Positions 16,824 to 24,754 of a stretch of DNA of 37,854 nucleotides are shown piece by piece. The stretch's first letter is position 1. Each line of letters begins with the position of its first letter. Below the pieces are notes generated by a model, which had not been told where the DNA came from, ran no database searches, and worked only from the letters and a program-made list of their open reading frames with translations. This DNA is from Deltaproteobacteria bacterium (GTDB lineage: Bacteria > UBA10199 > JADGCS01), in NCBI GenBank assembly GCA_015228875.1, contig JADGCS010000038.1, positions 1 to 37,854 on the forward strand, given 5' to 3'. A program made the position numbers and the translations under genes.

Positions 16824-17548
16824 TTTGTAGCGATTGAAATAATGCCTGTCCCAAAGGGAAAACTCACAAATCTCGATAGTTTGATTTCTAACTTAAACAA
16901 AATTGTCAATAAGCTGTTCATCAGCGCGCCTGTTTCAAGCATTTCGGTGCTGATTTTTTTTTTGAAGACACGCAGACGGCTCAAGATCAGCAAAAAAAGC
17001 AGGGGAAAATACAACAGGGCACAGGTGTAGTTTTGGCGCACAACCCTGTAACCCGTGTTTTTGAGTTTGGCCGCCAGATTTTTTTTTGTGTATCTTCTGA
17101 AATGTTGCACATCACCGTCGTGTTCACTCCAGAGGTGTTTAAAGGCAGAGGTTGTGAGCAACAGGATGCCGCCCTGTTTGAGGAGCTCATTTATTTTCTC
17201 CAAGACGCTAACATCCTTTTTGATATGTTCAATCACATCCAGAAGAACAACGACATCAAATGAAGCGCGCTCAAACGGAAGATCATCTTCGACATTCATC
17301 AATAGGGGATGAAATTTTTTTTGCCTGCACACGTTGATGGCGTGAGGGGACTTGTCGATAGAAACAACACGGCCATATTTCTGCAGTAAAGGAATACAGG
17401 TGCCAGTGCCACAGCCTATCTCCAGTATGTTATTCTCAGTGTTTCCAAGAAAAGTCCTTAAGACATCTGCCAGACGATTGGTCTTGGTCGCAAACCACCA
17501 GTTGTTTTTTTCGAGTCTCTCCTGTCGATAGTACTCTTCTTCAATCAT
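16820..17548 (-). CDS. SAM-dependent class I methyltransferase
   Basis: The frame is open from 17590, but the ATG at 17548 gives MIEEEYYRQERLEKNNWWF, the usual beginning of glycan-locus methyltransferases, and 242 aa. Motif I is ILEIGCGTG (41-49), followed by VVSIDKSPHAI and VVVLLDVIEHI, the latter with the common D-x-I/L-E-H core. A hydrophobic segment near residues 170-190 may bring it to the membrane. It overlaps the upstream GT2 by 8 bp and the downstream methyltransferase by 4 bp. Confidence 0.75.
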   Translation of the reverse strand: MIEEEYYRQERLEKNNWWFATKTNRLADVLRTFLGNTENNILEIGCGTGTCIPLLQKYGRVVSIDKSPHAINVCRQKKFHPLLMNVEDDLPFERASFDVVVLLDVIEHIKKDVSVLEKINELLKQGGILLLTTSAFKHLWSEHDGDVQHFRRYTKKNLAAKLKNTGYRVVRQNYTCALLYFPLLFLLILSRLRVFKKKISTEMLETGALMNSLLTILFKLEIKLSRFVSFPFGTGIISIATK

Positions 17549-18272
17549 TATATGTGCCTCTAAAATTATGATATAAAATGGCCAGCACATCTTTAAACAT
17601 AAAAAGGGAGTCCCTGAAAAGCTTGACAGATGTGATCCGGTCGTATTCTACCCTGACAGGCATTTCGGTGATGGATACACAGAATTTTTTAACAAGATAC
17701 AAAAGTTCTGTATCAAAACTAAATCTTTGTCTTGTCAGTTTGGGAAACAGCCTTTTGGCAGCGGATTGCTCAAACAGTTTAAACCCACACTGTGTATCCT
17801 TGTGTTTGATACCCAGTAGCATACGCACATAGGCATTATAAATGCGGCTGGTCAGGTGGCGGATGTAAATCGTATTAAAGGCCTTATAATTGAGTATGTA
17901 TTTTGAATCAGGCATGATGCGTGATCCCACCACCACATCGGCGTTCAGTTTTAAAGCCTGGGGTATGTGATCCAATGAATACGCAAGATCGCAGTCTGTG
18001 AACAAAATCTTTTTACCCGCAGCCACTTCAACGCCTCTTTTAACCGCAGCGCCTTTGCCCATGTTTTGCGGTTGCACAATAACTTTCAGGCTTGGGATGG
18101 TCCCGGCAAGGGCCTCTGCAATGCCGCGGGTGTTATCGGTACTCCCGTCATCAACCAGGATGATTTCTCCGTTAATGTGTTCGCTTAACAGAAAACCATT
18201 TATCTGTGTGATAATTTCATTTATGTTTCTCTCTTCATTGTACGAAGGGACGATCACTGATAGTTCTATCAT
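17541..18272 (-). CDS. Family 2 glycosyltransferase, DPM1/DPG-synthase-like
   Basis: A 243-aa, essentially soluble GT-A enzyme. It has IVPSYNEERNI, ILVDDGSTDNT, NMGKGAAVKRGVEVA and FTDCDLAYS (the metal site), then VVVGSR and CGFKLF. This set is typical of short polyprenyl-phosphate mannose/glucose synthases without C-terminal helices. Its start overlaps the deacetylase stop by 4 bp. In this operon it would prepare a lipid-linked sugar that the deacetylase and methyltransferases may modify. Confidence 0.85.
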   Translation of the reverse strand: MIELSVIVPSYNEERNINEIITQINGFLLSEHINGEIILVDDGSTDNTRGIAEALAGTIPSLKVIVQPQNMGKGAAVKRGVEVAAGKKILFTDCDLAYSLDHIPQALKLNADVVVGSRIMPDSKYILNYKAFNTIYIRHLTSRIYNAYVRMLLGIKHKDTQCGFKLFEQSAAKRLFPKLTRQRFSFDTELLYLVKKFCVSITEMPVRVEYDRITSVKLFRDSLFMFKDVLAILYHNFRGTYND

Positions 18273-19075
18273 AATAATATATGGGCCTTCTCTCCAAAGT
18301 ACTGATGGAGAAAAGTGTGGGTGGTTAAAGTTTGCGCTGTCTTGTTTTTAAAGCAGGCAAGTATATCCTCACCAAGCGTGATGCCCGTATTGTATTTGGC
18401 CCAAAAAGGAATATTTAAATGACGGATATCCGCAAATTCCCACTGGTGAAAATAAAGATGCAGGTAAGTATCGTGCCGTGCTGTGATGGATAAAAGTGTT
18501 TTTAATATACCCTTTGGGATCATACGAAACCACATAAAGGAGACGGGAATCCTGAGCAGGGGGGTGACCGAGACAGGAAAACAGGTAATAATGTCCTGGT
18601 AAGGCCTGCGAGGCATCGTCAGATGACAGTATCGGCCTGGGACCCATGTGGGGTGCAGATTGCTGGCATAAGAGAAGCTCAGTTCTTTCAGGATAGCGAA
18701 GGGGATTTTCTGAAAGCGGGGGGCACGAAACCCCATCACTTTCTTTTTGGTGAGCGACTCAACATTTTTTTTGGCGAGAGATAATGTCTCCTGTATTTTT
18801 TGATCACTCATTAAACTGTAATTGTCGTTATGCCTTGAGCCATGCAGGGCGATTTCGTCATTTCTGGATGTGATTTTTTCGATCAGGTCGGGATTTTTTA
18901 AGGCGAATGCTGCTGTTGTGTACCACGTGAGTGCAAAGTTGTTGCTCTCTGCCCATTTAATCACCCTGTCGGCACCCTGCACACCAATGTATGACTGCTC
19001 ATCCTCGGTCAATGGCACGGAGAATTCTTCGGGGAGGTCGAATTCTTCGAGGTCAATTGAAAAAATGAGTTTCAT
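18269..19075 (-). CDS. Polysaccharide deacetylase family protein (NodB-like)
   Basis: A 268-aa protein with the NodB-type metal triad. D8 lies in FSIDLEEFD, H78 and H82 in ALHGSRHND, and GFRAPRFQ (about 114-121) is the conserved RxP loop. There is no signal peptide or membrane anchor, so it acts in the cytoplasm, as do the members that deacetylate nucleotide- or lipid-linked N-acetyl sugars. It is the first gene of a coupled leftward operon. Its promoter must lie in the repeat-rich gap at 19076-19625, where nested elements begin 23 bp upstream of the ATG. Confidence 0.8.
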   Translation of the reverse strand: MKLIFSIDLEEFDLPEEFSVPLTEDEQSYIGVQGADRVIKWAESNNFALTWYTTAAFALKNPDLIEKITSRNDEIALHGSRHNDNYSLMSDQKIQETLSLAKKNVESLTKKKVMGFRAPRFQKIPFAILKELSFSYASNLHPTWVPGRYCHLTMPRRPYQDIITCFPVSVTPLLRIPVSFMWFRMIPKGILKTLLSITARHDTYLHLYFHQWEFADIRHLNIPFWAKYNTGITLGEDILACFKNKTAQTLTTHTFLHQYFGEKAHILL

Positions 19076-19104
19076 TTGATGATGGTGATACAGTCAGCAA
19101 GTTA

Positions 19105-19192
19105 ATAACCCGCATAAAGCGGAAAATCCTACGCGGGCCGTCACCTTGTAAAATATTGATGCAAAAACGCGTCGAAAAAACCTACTTAGGTT
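19105..19192 (+). mobile_element. PE-2 palindromic element, short form, inserted in PE-1 copy D
   Basis: 88 bp from ATAACCCGCATAAAGCGG to the terminal palindrome AACCTACTTAGGTT. It lacks the internal hairpin block of the long forms. No target-site duplication is evident. Confidence 0.8.
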
Positions 19193-19269
19193 CTAACTTG
19201 ACTGTGACGCGGTTGAATGCATCCATTTTGCGAGATATGCACCCGCGCACTGTCGACTTTGAAATTCCC

Positions 19270-19423
19270 AGGAGCCTGTCGGACAACTCCTGTTTCTCCG
19301 GAAGTTTGAAAATTTTGCCGCTTGCAAAATATTTCAAACCCTGAAAAATCATGTCTTTACGTTTTGTCACGGGACATGATTTTTCAGGACTCCTCCGAAA
19401 CAGGAGTTGTCCGACAGGCTCCT
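19270..19423. mobile_element. PE-3: 154-bp element with 27-bp perfect inverted ends
   Basis: The arm 19270-19296 (AGGAGCCTGTCGGACAACTC...) is an exact reverse complement of 19397-19423. Inside are further stems: CCTGAAAAATCATGTC with GACATGATTTTTCAGG, and GTTTGAAA with TTTCAAAC. The element is non-coding and can fold almost completely. It lies inside a PE-1 copy without a clear target duplication. One arm recurs alone at 9298-9319. Confidence 0.85.
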
Positions 19424-19429
19424 ATGCAT

Positions 19430-19625
19430 AAATAATAATTTCGTTCATTTTTTTAAAGATTTGTGCAATTATTCCATGCACTACACTTCAAAATACATCT
19501 GCAAAAAAAAGTAAAGGGAAAGTATGAGAGTCATATCCGTTGCGTTGAACATCATGCCCCGTTGTCATGCAAGCGGGTGCAGAGCATGTATCACACTTTA
19601 GCAAGCCCAGACTTGAGAGTCGTTT
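19430..19625. other. Non-coding gap upstream of the 19626 gene
   Basis: AT-rich at first, then moderately GC-rich, with no ORF of interest. It must hold the promoter of the rightward gene, but I found no convincing -35/-10 pair. Confidence 0.5.
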
Positions 19626-21245
19626 ATGGACAATTTTGAAAAAACAGCCGCGATCGCGCTCATCACCCTGGTCTCTCTAATTTTTGCGCACTTTAAACGG
19701 GGTACCGCAGAAGAAAAACCTTTCAACCATAACAAAACAACTGCGGATCTGATATTTGTCCCCGTTGAAGTGATCAATAAAATCCCCGGGCCCCTCTTTC
19801 TGTTTTTCTTGCTGGCCGTTGCCCTTCTTTCTTCACATCTGACACAAAACGAAGAGACAGTCTTTGCCACAGCCCTGCAATGGGCGGATCCGCAGTTTAT
19901 TTTGAATTCATCAGTATTCACTGAACCGGCGGGGGCCCGACTGGGCATCAACATCGTGGCAGGATACGCATTGAAGATTTTAACATTTGAACAATTGGCT
20001 CTATGCGGCCGCATTGTCAGCTATGTTCTTTATGCGTTTTCTTTATCAAAGCTTTTTAAGATGGCGCGACTTAAAAATCTGGAAATCGCGTTTATTTTTA
20101 TTTTCTATTACCTGGGCTGTCAGTCGCTCTTTGCCGCCGAATGGTTGTATGGCGGCTTTGAGAGTAAAACCATTGCCTATCCGTTTCTTTTTTTGGCCAT
20201 TTACTACTATCTGCAGGAGCGCTTTACTGCTGCTGTGGTCCTTCATGCCCTCGCCACCTTCTTTCACGTGTTGATCGGGTTCTGGTTTGCCCTGTCTCTG
20301 GGGCTTTTTTTGCTGATAAAAAAATACCCGATAAAAACCATCTTTAAATATTCAGGATTGTATCTTTTGATCTTGTCTCCTTTTCTTGCGTATCTGATAA
20401 AGGTTATTTTTTTGGATATGAGCGTTGTGGACAACATCGACGAGATCAACTACTTTTATACGCATAAACGTATCCCTCATCACGTCTGTCCTTTTACAGA
20501 GGGCTTCACCCTGTCGGATGCTTTTAAGCAGGGCGTGTATGGAGGTCTATTCCTGTTTGGTGCGACATTATCATCTTTTTTCCTGACTAAAAATAAAAAG
20601 CTAAAGGACATTTCGCTTTTGGCAATTTGTATCTACATACAACTGTTGACCTCGTTTTTTATTGCCCGGTTCGATCAGTATGGAGGGTTCATTAAATACC
20701 TGCCCTTCAGGCAAGGTTCCTTGGCTGTCTTGTTTGGAGTCCTAATCCTGTCATATGCCATCAAAGAGGTTGTCAAGAATTCTCGTGTGCTGTTGAGTCT
20801 AAATACCGTTTTCCTGGTACTCCTGATCTTGCCTGTCTGGGACCATATAAAACAAATGCCGGAGAGACTGGTGCCCGATACAACAGTATTGGACATAGAG
20901 GCTTATGTCAGAGATCACACACCACCGGGTAGTGTGATTTATTTTCATGGATTTGGTTTGAGAGATGCCATTCATGAGTTTTCCAGAAAAACGCGACGTG
21001 ACAAGTTTGTTTCATTGCTGGTCAGTCCGTCTGGGACTGCAAAATTTGAGGACTGGTATACCAGATTAAATGTGAAGTATAAAATTGAAAAGGACTTTTT
21101 GCTGATTAACAAAGCCAGAGAGAGGTACCGCATAGATTATGTTCTTTCGAACACGAAATTAAATTATAATTTTCTCACTTTTATTTATGAGGCGAACAAC
21201 CTTAAATTGTACAAGTTTGTGGAATCGGAAAATACAAGTTACTAA
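19626..21245 (+). CDS. Multi-pass membrane protein of the glycan locus, function unknown
   Basis: A 539-aa protein with about ten to twelve membrane helices and a C-terminal soluble domain of ~120 residues (from LEAYVRDHTPPGSVIYFHG). That is the plan seen in GT-C-like and O-antigen-polymerase-like proteins. Extracytoplasmic loops contain TQNEETVF and EPAGARLG, but I see no diagnostic catalytic motif, so glycosyltransferase activity is only inferred. The reading frame ends inside PE-1 copy E: codons for S and Y and the stop TAA come from AGTTACTAA of that element, so the original C-terminus may have been longer or different. The next gene starts about 100 bp downstream. Confidence 0.6.
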   Translation: MDNFEKTAAIALITLVSLIFAHFKRGTAEEKPFNHNKTTADLIFVPVEVINKIPGPLFLFFLLAVALLSSHLTQNEETVFATALQWADPQFILNSSVFTEPAGARLGINIVAGYALKILTFEQLALCGRIVSYVLYAFSLSKLFKMARLKNLEIAFIFIFYYLGCQSLFAAEWLYGGFESKTIAYPFLFLAIYYYLQERFTAAVVLHALATFFHVLIGFWFALSLGLFLLIKKYPIKTIFKYSGLYLLILSPFLAYLIKVIFLDMSVVDNIDEINYFYTHKRIPHHVCPFTEGFTLSDAFKQGVYGGLFLFGATLSSFFLTKNKKLKDISLLAICIYIQLLTSFFIARFDQYGGFIKYLPFRQGSLAVLFGVLILSYAIKEVVKNSRVLLSLNTVFLVLLILPVWDHIKQMPERLVPDTTVLDIEAYVRDHTPPGSVIYFHGFGLRDAIHEFSRKTRRDKFVSLLVSPSGTAKFEDWYTRLNVKYKIEKDFLLINKARERYRIDYVLSNTKLNYNFLTFIYEANNLKLYKFVESENTSY

Positions 21246-21324
21246 CTTGACTTTGACGCGGTTGAATTCCTCCATTTTGCGAGGAATGCACCCGCGCTCT
21301 GTCGACTTTGAAATTCCTATACAT
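21235..21324 (+). repeat. PE-1 palindromic element, copy E (90 bp)
   Basis: A consensus-like copy. Its palindrome is CAAGTTACTAACTTG and its second stem, ATTCCTC/GAGGAAT, is perfect. It supplies the stop codon of the upstream gene and ends 19 bp before the SGNH gene start. Confidence 0.9.
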
Positions 21325-21343
21325 TAAATTAACTTTGTATATT

Positions 21344-22648
21344 ATGAAAAAATTGATCCTTAAACTTGTTGTCTTTATCATCTCTCTGGTTTTGTCCTGT
21401 ATCGCAGCTGTGTTGGCCCTCCAATCGTTCGAAAAACATCTTGGTGCAGATATCAAATACATGACAATGGACGAGCCCGTACCAAACATGTGGGTGAGTG
21501 ACGACCATGCGGGCTTTGTCAATAAACCACATCTGAATCATGAAGTCTTCGGTCATGTGAAGGGGATTACAAACAGCATTGGATTCAGGGCAAACAGGGA
21601 ATATGCCCTTAACAAGGATCCCAAGACGTTGAGGATTATCGGTTTTGGTGACTCCGTCACGTGGGGGATTAAAGTCAATCAAGAGCACAGTTTTCTGGGC
21701 TACCTCGAGTCGAAACTTAATAAGCAAGTTGCCAACTTGACTGTTACGCGGCCAGATTCTTCTGTTCTGCATGGGATACACCCGCGCTCGGTTGACGTTG
21801 AAATTCCCAGACAGGGGCATGCAAATATCGAGGTCATCAATGCGGGTGTGATTGGGTATTCGACCTATCAAGAGCGTGCTTTTTTTGAAAACCTTGTTGT
21901 CAAGTATAAACCAGACATCGCTTTTATCAATTTCTGTGACAATGACTGGCTTGCCACAGAGGACCCATTTAAAAATGTGCGCAGGGTTTATTTTTATTAT
22001 CTCAGGGATTTTTTAAAAAGGGAGCGGCAAAACCTGTCAAACGAAGAAATAGCAACCGTTATCAAGCTGGCCGAGATCATCAGGGCCCATCCCGGGCAGG
22101 TCTGGCCAGAGACCTCAAGACAAAACCTGGATCGAAAGATCTTAAACAAGGTTATGATCGAAGCACCGATGAAAGAGATGGCTTTGATCGCAAGGCAACA
22201 CGGGGTAAAACTCGTCTATGTGTTTATCCCGACCGAGTACCCCACTTCAAATCAGCGCGAGACACAACTGCATCTGCAAAAGGTCTTGAGCAGTCTTGGG
22301 GTCGACTTTATTGATTTGTTTGCAAACCTTCACCCCGATGGTCTCCTCGATAAAACCAGGGCGCTTGATACATCAATGATGGACAAACTCAACCTCTGGT
22401 ACGAAAAATCAGGGTACAAAAAATTTATCAAGAGCCGGTCTTTAGGGTGGCTTGATCCCATCCCCTCGGTGATTCATATCAGCATGTACAATACCCTTGA
22501 ACGTCTGCACAAAAAAACCAATTACGTCGATAACGAGCACCCATCCCGAAGGGGGAATGAGATCATAGCAGAGAGGTTGTTTGAGTATTTACAGTCTGTC
22601 GGAAAACACCCTACACCAGCCCACACGCCACCTGATGCCCCCCTTTAA
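21344..22648 (+). CDS. SGNH/GDSL-family hydrolase with an in-frame PE-1 insertion
   Basis: The ATG at 21344 gives MKKLILKLVVFIISLVLSC, a signal anchor or lipoprotein-like leader, and 434 aa. Block I is GFGDSVTWG with S104 as nucleophile. Block II is in VINAGVIGYST (164-174), block III in FCDNDW, and the D396-x2-H399 pair lies in VDNEHPSRRG. All catalytic parts are present. Residues about 128-159 are encoded by a PE-1 copy and lie between block I and block II. The enzyme would remove or transfer acyl groups on an envelope glycan. Its 3' end overlaps the convergent oppF-like gene by 38 bp. Activity with the insertion is plausible because the insert precedes a strand edge, but unproven. Confidence 0.8.
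   Translation: MKKLILKLVVFIISLVLSCIAAVLALQSFEKHLGADIKYMTMDEPVPNMWVSDDHAGFVNKPHLNHEVFGHVKGITNSIGFRANREYALNKDPKTLRIIGFGDSVTWGIKVNQEHSFLGYLESKLNKQVANLTVTRPDSSVLHGIHPRSVDVEIPRQGHANIEVINAGVIGYSTYQERAFFENLVVKYKPDIAFINFCDNDWLATEDPFKNVRRVYFYYLRDFLKRERQNLSNEEIATVIKLAEIIRAHPGQVWPETSRQNLDRKILNKVMIEAPMKEMALIARQHGVKLVYVFIPTEYPTSNQRETQLHLQKVLSSLGVDFIDLFANLHPDGLLDKTRALDTSMMDKLNLWYEKSGYKKFIKSRSLGWLDPIPSVIHISMYNTLERLHKKTNYVDNEHPSRRGNEIIAERLFEYLQSVGKHPTPAHTPPDAPL
21725..21820 (+). repeat. PE-1 copy F, in frame inside the SGNH hydrolase gene
   Basis: 96 bp (90 plus 6 near the 3' end), so frame is kept. It is translated in the forward frame as QVANLTVTRPDSS...HPRSVDVEIP. The 5' palindrome is CAAGTTGCCAACTTG: both members of the seventh pair differ from consensus, A:T to G:C. 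Its divergence suggests an older insertion than copies E or H. Confidence 0.9.
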
Positions 22649-23567
22649 TCTCCCTCAGCCCTGGGACATGCTGCGCGCATTCCCTGCGGGCAATGGGACA
22701 GCGTGTGTGAAACACGCACCCCGCGGGCAGGTTTGCCGGTGAGGGAATTTCTCCCTTAAGGATCTGTCTGTGACTCGCCGCCCTGGGATCCGGGACCGGA
22801 ACAGCAGACAGCAGGCACTTTGTGTAGGGGTGTCTGGCGTTTTTTATTTCATCGGAATGAATGACCTCCATGATCTTTCCAAGATACATCACAAGAATCC
22901 GGTCAGCGATGTGTTCGACAACCTTAAGATCATGCGCGATAAAAATCATGCTCAAATTAAACCGTGCCTTGAGATCGGTCATGAGATTGATGATCTGCGC
23001 CTGAATGGATATATCAAGTGCCGAGACGGCCTCATCCGCCACGATGAGTCTGGGATTAACCGTGAGTGCGCGTGCGATGCCAATGCGCTGACGCTGCCCT
23101 CCCGAAAATTCATGAGGGTATTTGCCCATGGCGTCCGCATGAAGACCCACAAGGTTTAAAAGCTCGGTGACCCGGTCGCGTCTTTGATCCTTAGGCACAA
23201 TGTTATGAACCACAAGGGGTTCCATAAGGGCATTGCCGATCTTCATGCGCGGATTAAGAGAGGCAGAGGGGTCCTGAAAGATCATCTGCATCTCGCACCT
23301 TAAGGGTTTCATTTGTGATGGATTAAGGCGCGTGATGTCCCTCCCTCGATAGACAATGTGTCCCGAGTCAACAGGGTAAAGTTTTAAAAGACAACGCGCC
23401 AGAGTTGATTTGCCGCACCCCGATTCACCGACAAGGCCGAGGGTCTCCCCCTCGTCAAGGTTGAAACTCAACCCGTTCAGGGCACAAATAACCTCGGGTG
23501 AGCGTTTTAAAAAACGCCTCTTTGCCTTAAATGTTTTTACCAGATCTGTGACTTCAAGTATCCGCAT
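22611..23567 (-). CDS. OppF/DppF-type oligopeptide ABC transporter ATPase (pair 1)
   Basis: The ATG at 23567 (MRILEVTDLV) follows the oppD-like stop; an ATG at 23582 overlaps it. At 318 aa it has Walker A GESGCGKS (47-54), the signature FSGGQRQR, Walker B LIVADEAVSALD and the C-terminal zone GCVFHTRCPIARREC, with the cysteines typical of Opp/Dpp ATPases. With the adjacent OppD-like protein it would form the heterodimeric motor of a peptide or nickel importer. No permease or binding protein of its own is next to this pair, so it may serve a transporter elsewhere or the Yej permeases. Confidence 0.85.
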   Translation of the reverse strand: MRILEVTDLVKTFKAKRRFLKRSPEVICALNGLSFNLDEGETLGLVGESGCGKSTLARCLLKLYPVDSGHIVYRGRDITRLNPSQMKPLRCEMQMIFQDPSASLNPRMKIGNALMEPLVVHNIVPKDQRRDRVTELLNLVGLHADAMGKYPHEFSGGQRQRIGIARALTVNPRLIVADEAVSALDISIQAQIINLMTDLKARFNLSMIFIAHDLKVVEHIADRILVMYLGKIMEVIHSDEIKNARHPYTKCLLSAVPVPDPRAASHRQILKGEIPSPANLPAGCVFHTRCPIARRECAQHVPGLREIKGGHQVACGLV

Positions 23568-23575
23568 TGTGGTTA

Positions 23576-24643
23576 TCAGCACGGGTTAATGCACCGGTAC
23601 TGGTGTTGTTGATCACAGGCAAATCGTACCGCCTCTCTTGTACACTGCGGCACAACCCTCTCGCAGCGGGCCGCAAAACGGCAGCCTGCAGGGAGATTTG
23701 ACAAATCAGGCACAGCGCCTGGTATGGACTTAAAACCTTGGAAGGTTTTTTCTACGCGTTTCGGCATCAATTTTTGCATGGTGTCCGCCCGCGTAGTGTT
23801 TTCCGCTTTATGCGGGTTAAGATATTTCGCACTCTTTTGTTGAGCCCCCGGGATCGAATTCAACAGACCCCTTGTGTAAGGGTGTCTGGGGCGGTCAAAT
23901 AAATCAAGGGTTGAAGCCGCCTCAACAATCTGCCCGGCGTACATCACCGCCACCTGATCAGCATACCCCGCAACAATCCCAAGATCGTGTGTGATGAGCA
24001 GGACAGACAGACCCGATTCTGCAACAAGCTGTCTGATCATCGTGAGGATCTGTGCCTGAATGGTGACATCAAGGGCTGTTGTCGGTTCATCAGCGATCAA
24101 CAGATCAGGCTGACAGGAAAGACCCATGGCAATCATTACCCTCTGGCACATCCCGCCGCTGAGTTCGTGGGGGTAGCTGCCCATACGCGCCTCTGGACTG
24201 CTGATCTCCACTCTTGCGAGCATCTCAACAGCCCTCTGCCACGCTTTGCGCCTGTCAATCCTCTGATGTAGAATAAGAACCTCCATCATCTGATCACCCA
24301 CTGTGAGCACCGGATTAAGACTGCTCATCGGTTCCTGAAAGATCATGGCTATCTTGTTGCCGCGGATCTTTGTCACCTGTTGTTTTGAAAGAGAGAGAAT
24401 ATCCACCGTCCCCCCATCAGACGTGTGAAATAAAATCTCGCCCCCCTCTATCGTGCCGGGTCTTTGAATAAGACGCAGGATACTCAAAGCCGTCACCGTC
24501 TTGCCCGAACCTGACTCGCCCACGAGTGCCGTAATCTTGCCCCTGGAAAGATTTAAGGACACGTTGTCAGCAGGATAAATCCTGTCGCCCTTAAAAGGGA
24601 AAAAGGTCGAAAGGTTTTTGATCTCGAGTATGGATTGGTCCAT
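23576..24643 (-). CDS. OppD/DppD-type ABC transporter ATPase (pair 1) with an in-frame PE-2 insertion
   Basis: A 355-aa protein. Walker A GESGSGKT is at 42-49, followed by FQEPMSSLNP, the signature LSGGMCQR and Walker B LLIADEPTTALD. The C-terminal substrate-translocation zone has GCRFAARCERVVPQC. Between LLNSIPGAQQ and SIPGAVPDL, where related proteins have only a few residues, about 30 extra residues (NPHKAENTTRADTMQKLMPK and flanks) are encoded by PE-2. The insertion is outside the nucleotide-binding core, in a surface loop of the C-terminal region, so ATPase function may survive. A fragment similar to the PE-1 5' end lies just upstream of the start. Confidence 0.85.
   Translation of the reverse strand: MDQSILEIKNLSTFFPFKGDRIYPADNVSLNLSRGKITALVGESGSGKTVTALSILRLIQRPGTIEGGEILFHTSDGGTVDILSLSKQQVTKIRGNKIAMIFQEPMSSLNPVLTVGDQMMEVLILHQRIDRRKAWQRAVEMLARVEISSPEARMGSYPHELSGGMCQRVMIAMGLSCQPDLLIADEPTTALDVTIQAQILTMIRQLVAESGLSVLLITHDLGIVAGYADQVAVMYAGQIVEAASTLDLFDRPRHPYTRGLLNSIPGAQQKSAKYLNPHKAENTTRADTMQKLMPKRVEKTFQGFKSIPGAVPDLSNLPAGCRFAARCERVVPQCTREAVRFACDQQHQYRCINPC
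23732..23821 (-). repeat. PE-2 copy in frame inside oppD-like gene (pair 1)
   Basis: Minus-strand reading starts AACCCGCATAAAGCGG and ends in AAAACCTTCCAAGGTTTT. The terminal palindrome differs in sequence from AACCTACTTAGGTT of other copies but is still perfect. CTACGCG and CGCGTAG flank the interior. About 90 bp, so the frame is preserved. Confidence 0.85.
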
Positions 24644-24647
24644 AAAA

Positions 24648-24672
24648 AAGTTACTCGCTTGACTTTTACGCC
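24648..24672 (+). repeat. Degenerate 5' fragment of PE-1
   Basis: AAGTTACTCGCTTGACTTTT then ACGCC resembles the first ~27 bases of PE-1; the remainder is absent. It lies 5 bp from the oppD-like start codon, in the divergent gap. Confidence 0.5.
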
Positions 24673-24717
24673 CCAGGTCTAAGACGGAGCAAGTTTTTTT
24701 CTACACATTGCCAAAAG

Positions 24718-24746
24718 TTGACATAGTTCCGATTTTGGCGTACAAA
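24718..24746 (+). promoter_or_regulatory. Candidate promoter for the AAA/DUF4143 ATPase gene
   Basis: TTGACA at 24718-24723, a 17-base spacer, then TACAAA at 24741-24746. The ATG at 24755 is only 9 bases beyond the -10, which would give a nearly leaderless transcript; CGGAG just before the ATG could be a close ribosome site instead. Confidence 0.4.
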
Positions 24747-24754
24747 GTCGGAGT

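Larger units (their letters stand above)
19098..19429 (+). repeat. PE-1 copy D, split by a PE-2 and a PE-3 (nested insertions)
   Basis: Its parts are CAAGTTA (19098-19104), the body from CTAACTTG to GAAATTCCC (19193-19269), and ATGCAT (19424-19429). Taking out 19105-19192 and 19270-19423 leaves exactly 90 bp that match the other copies, including the reconstituted palindrome CAAGTTACTAACTTG. PE-2 entered at the loop of that palindrome and PE-3 immediately before the terminal palindrome ATGCAT. Confidence 0.85.
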
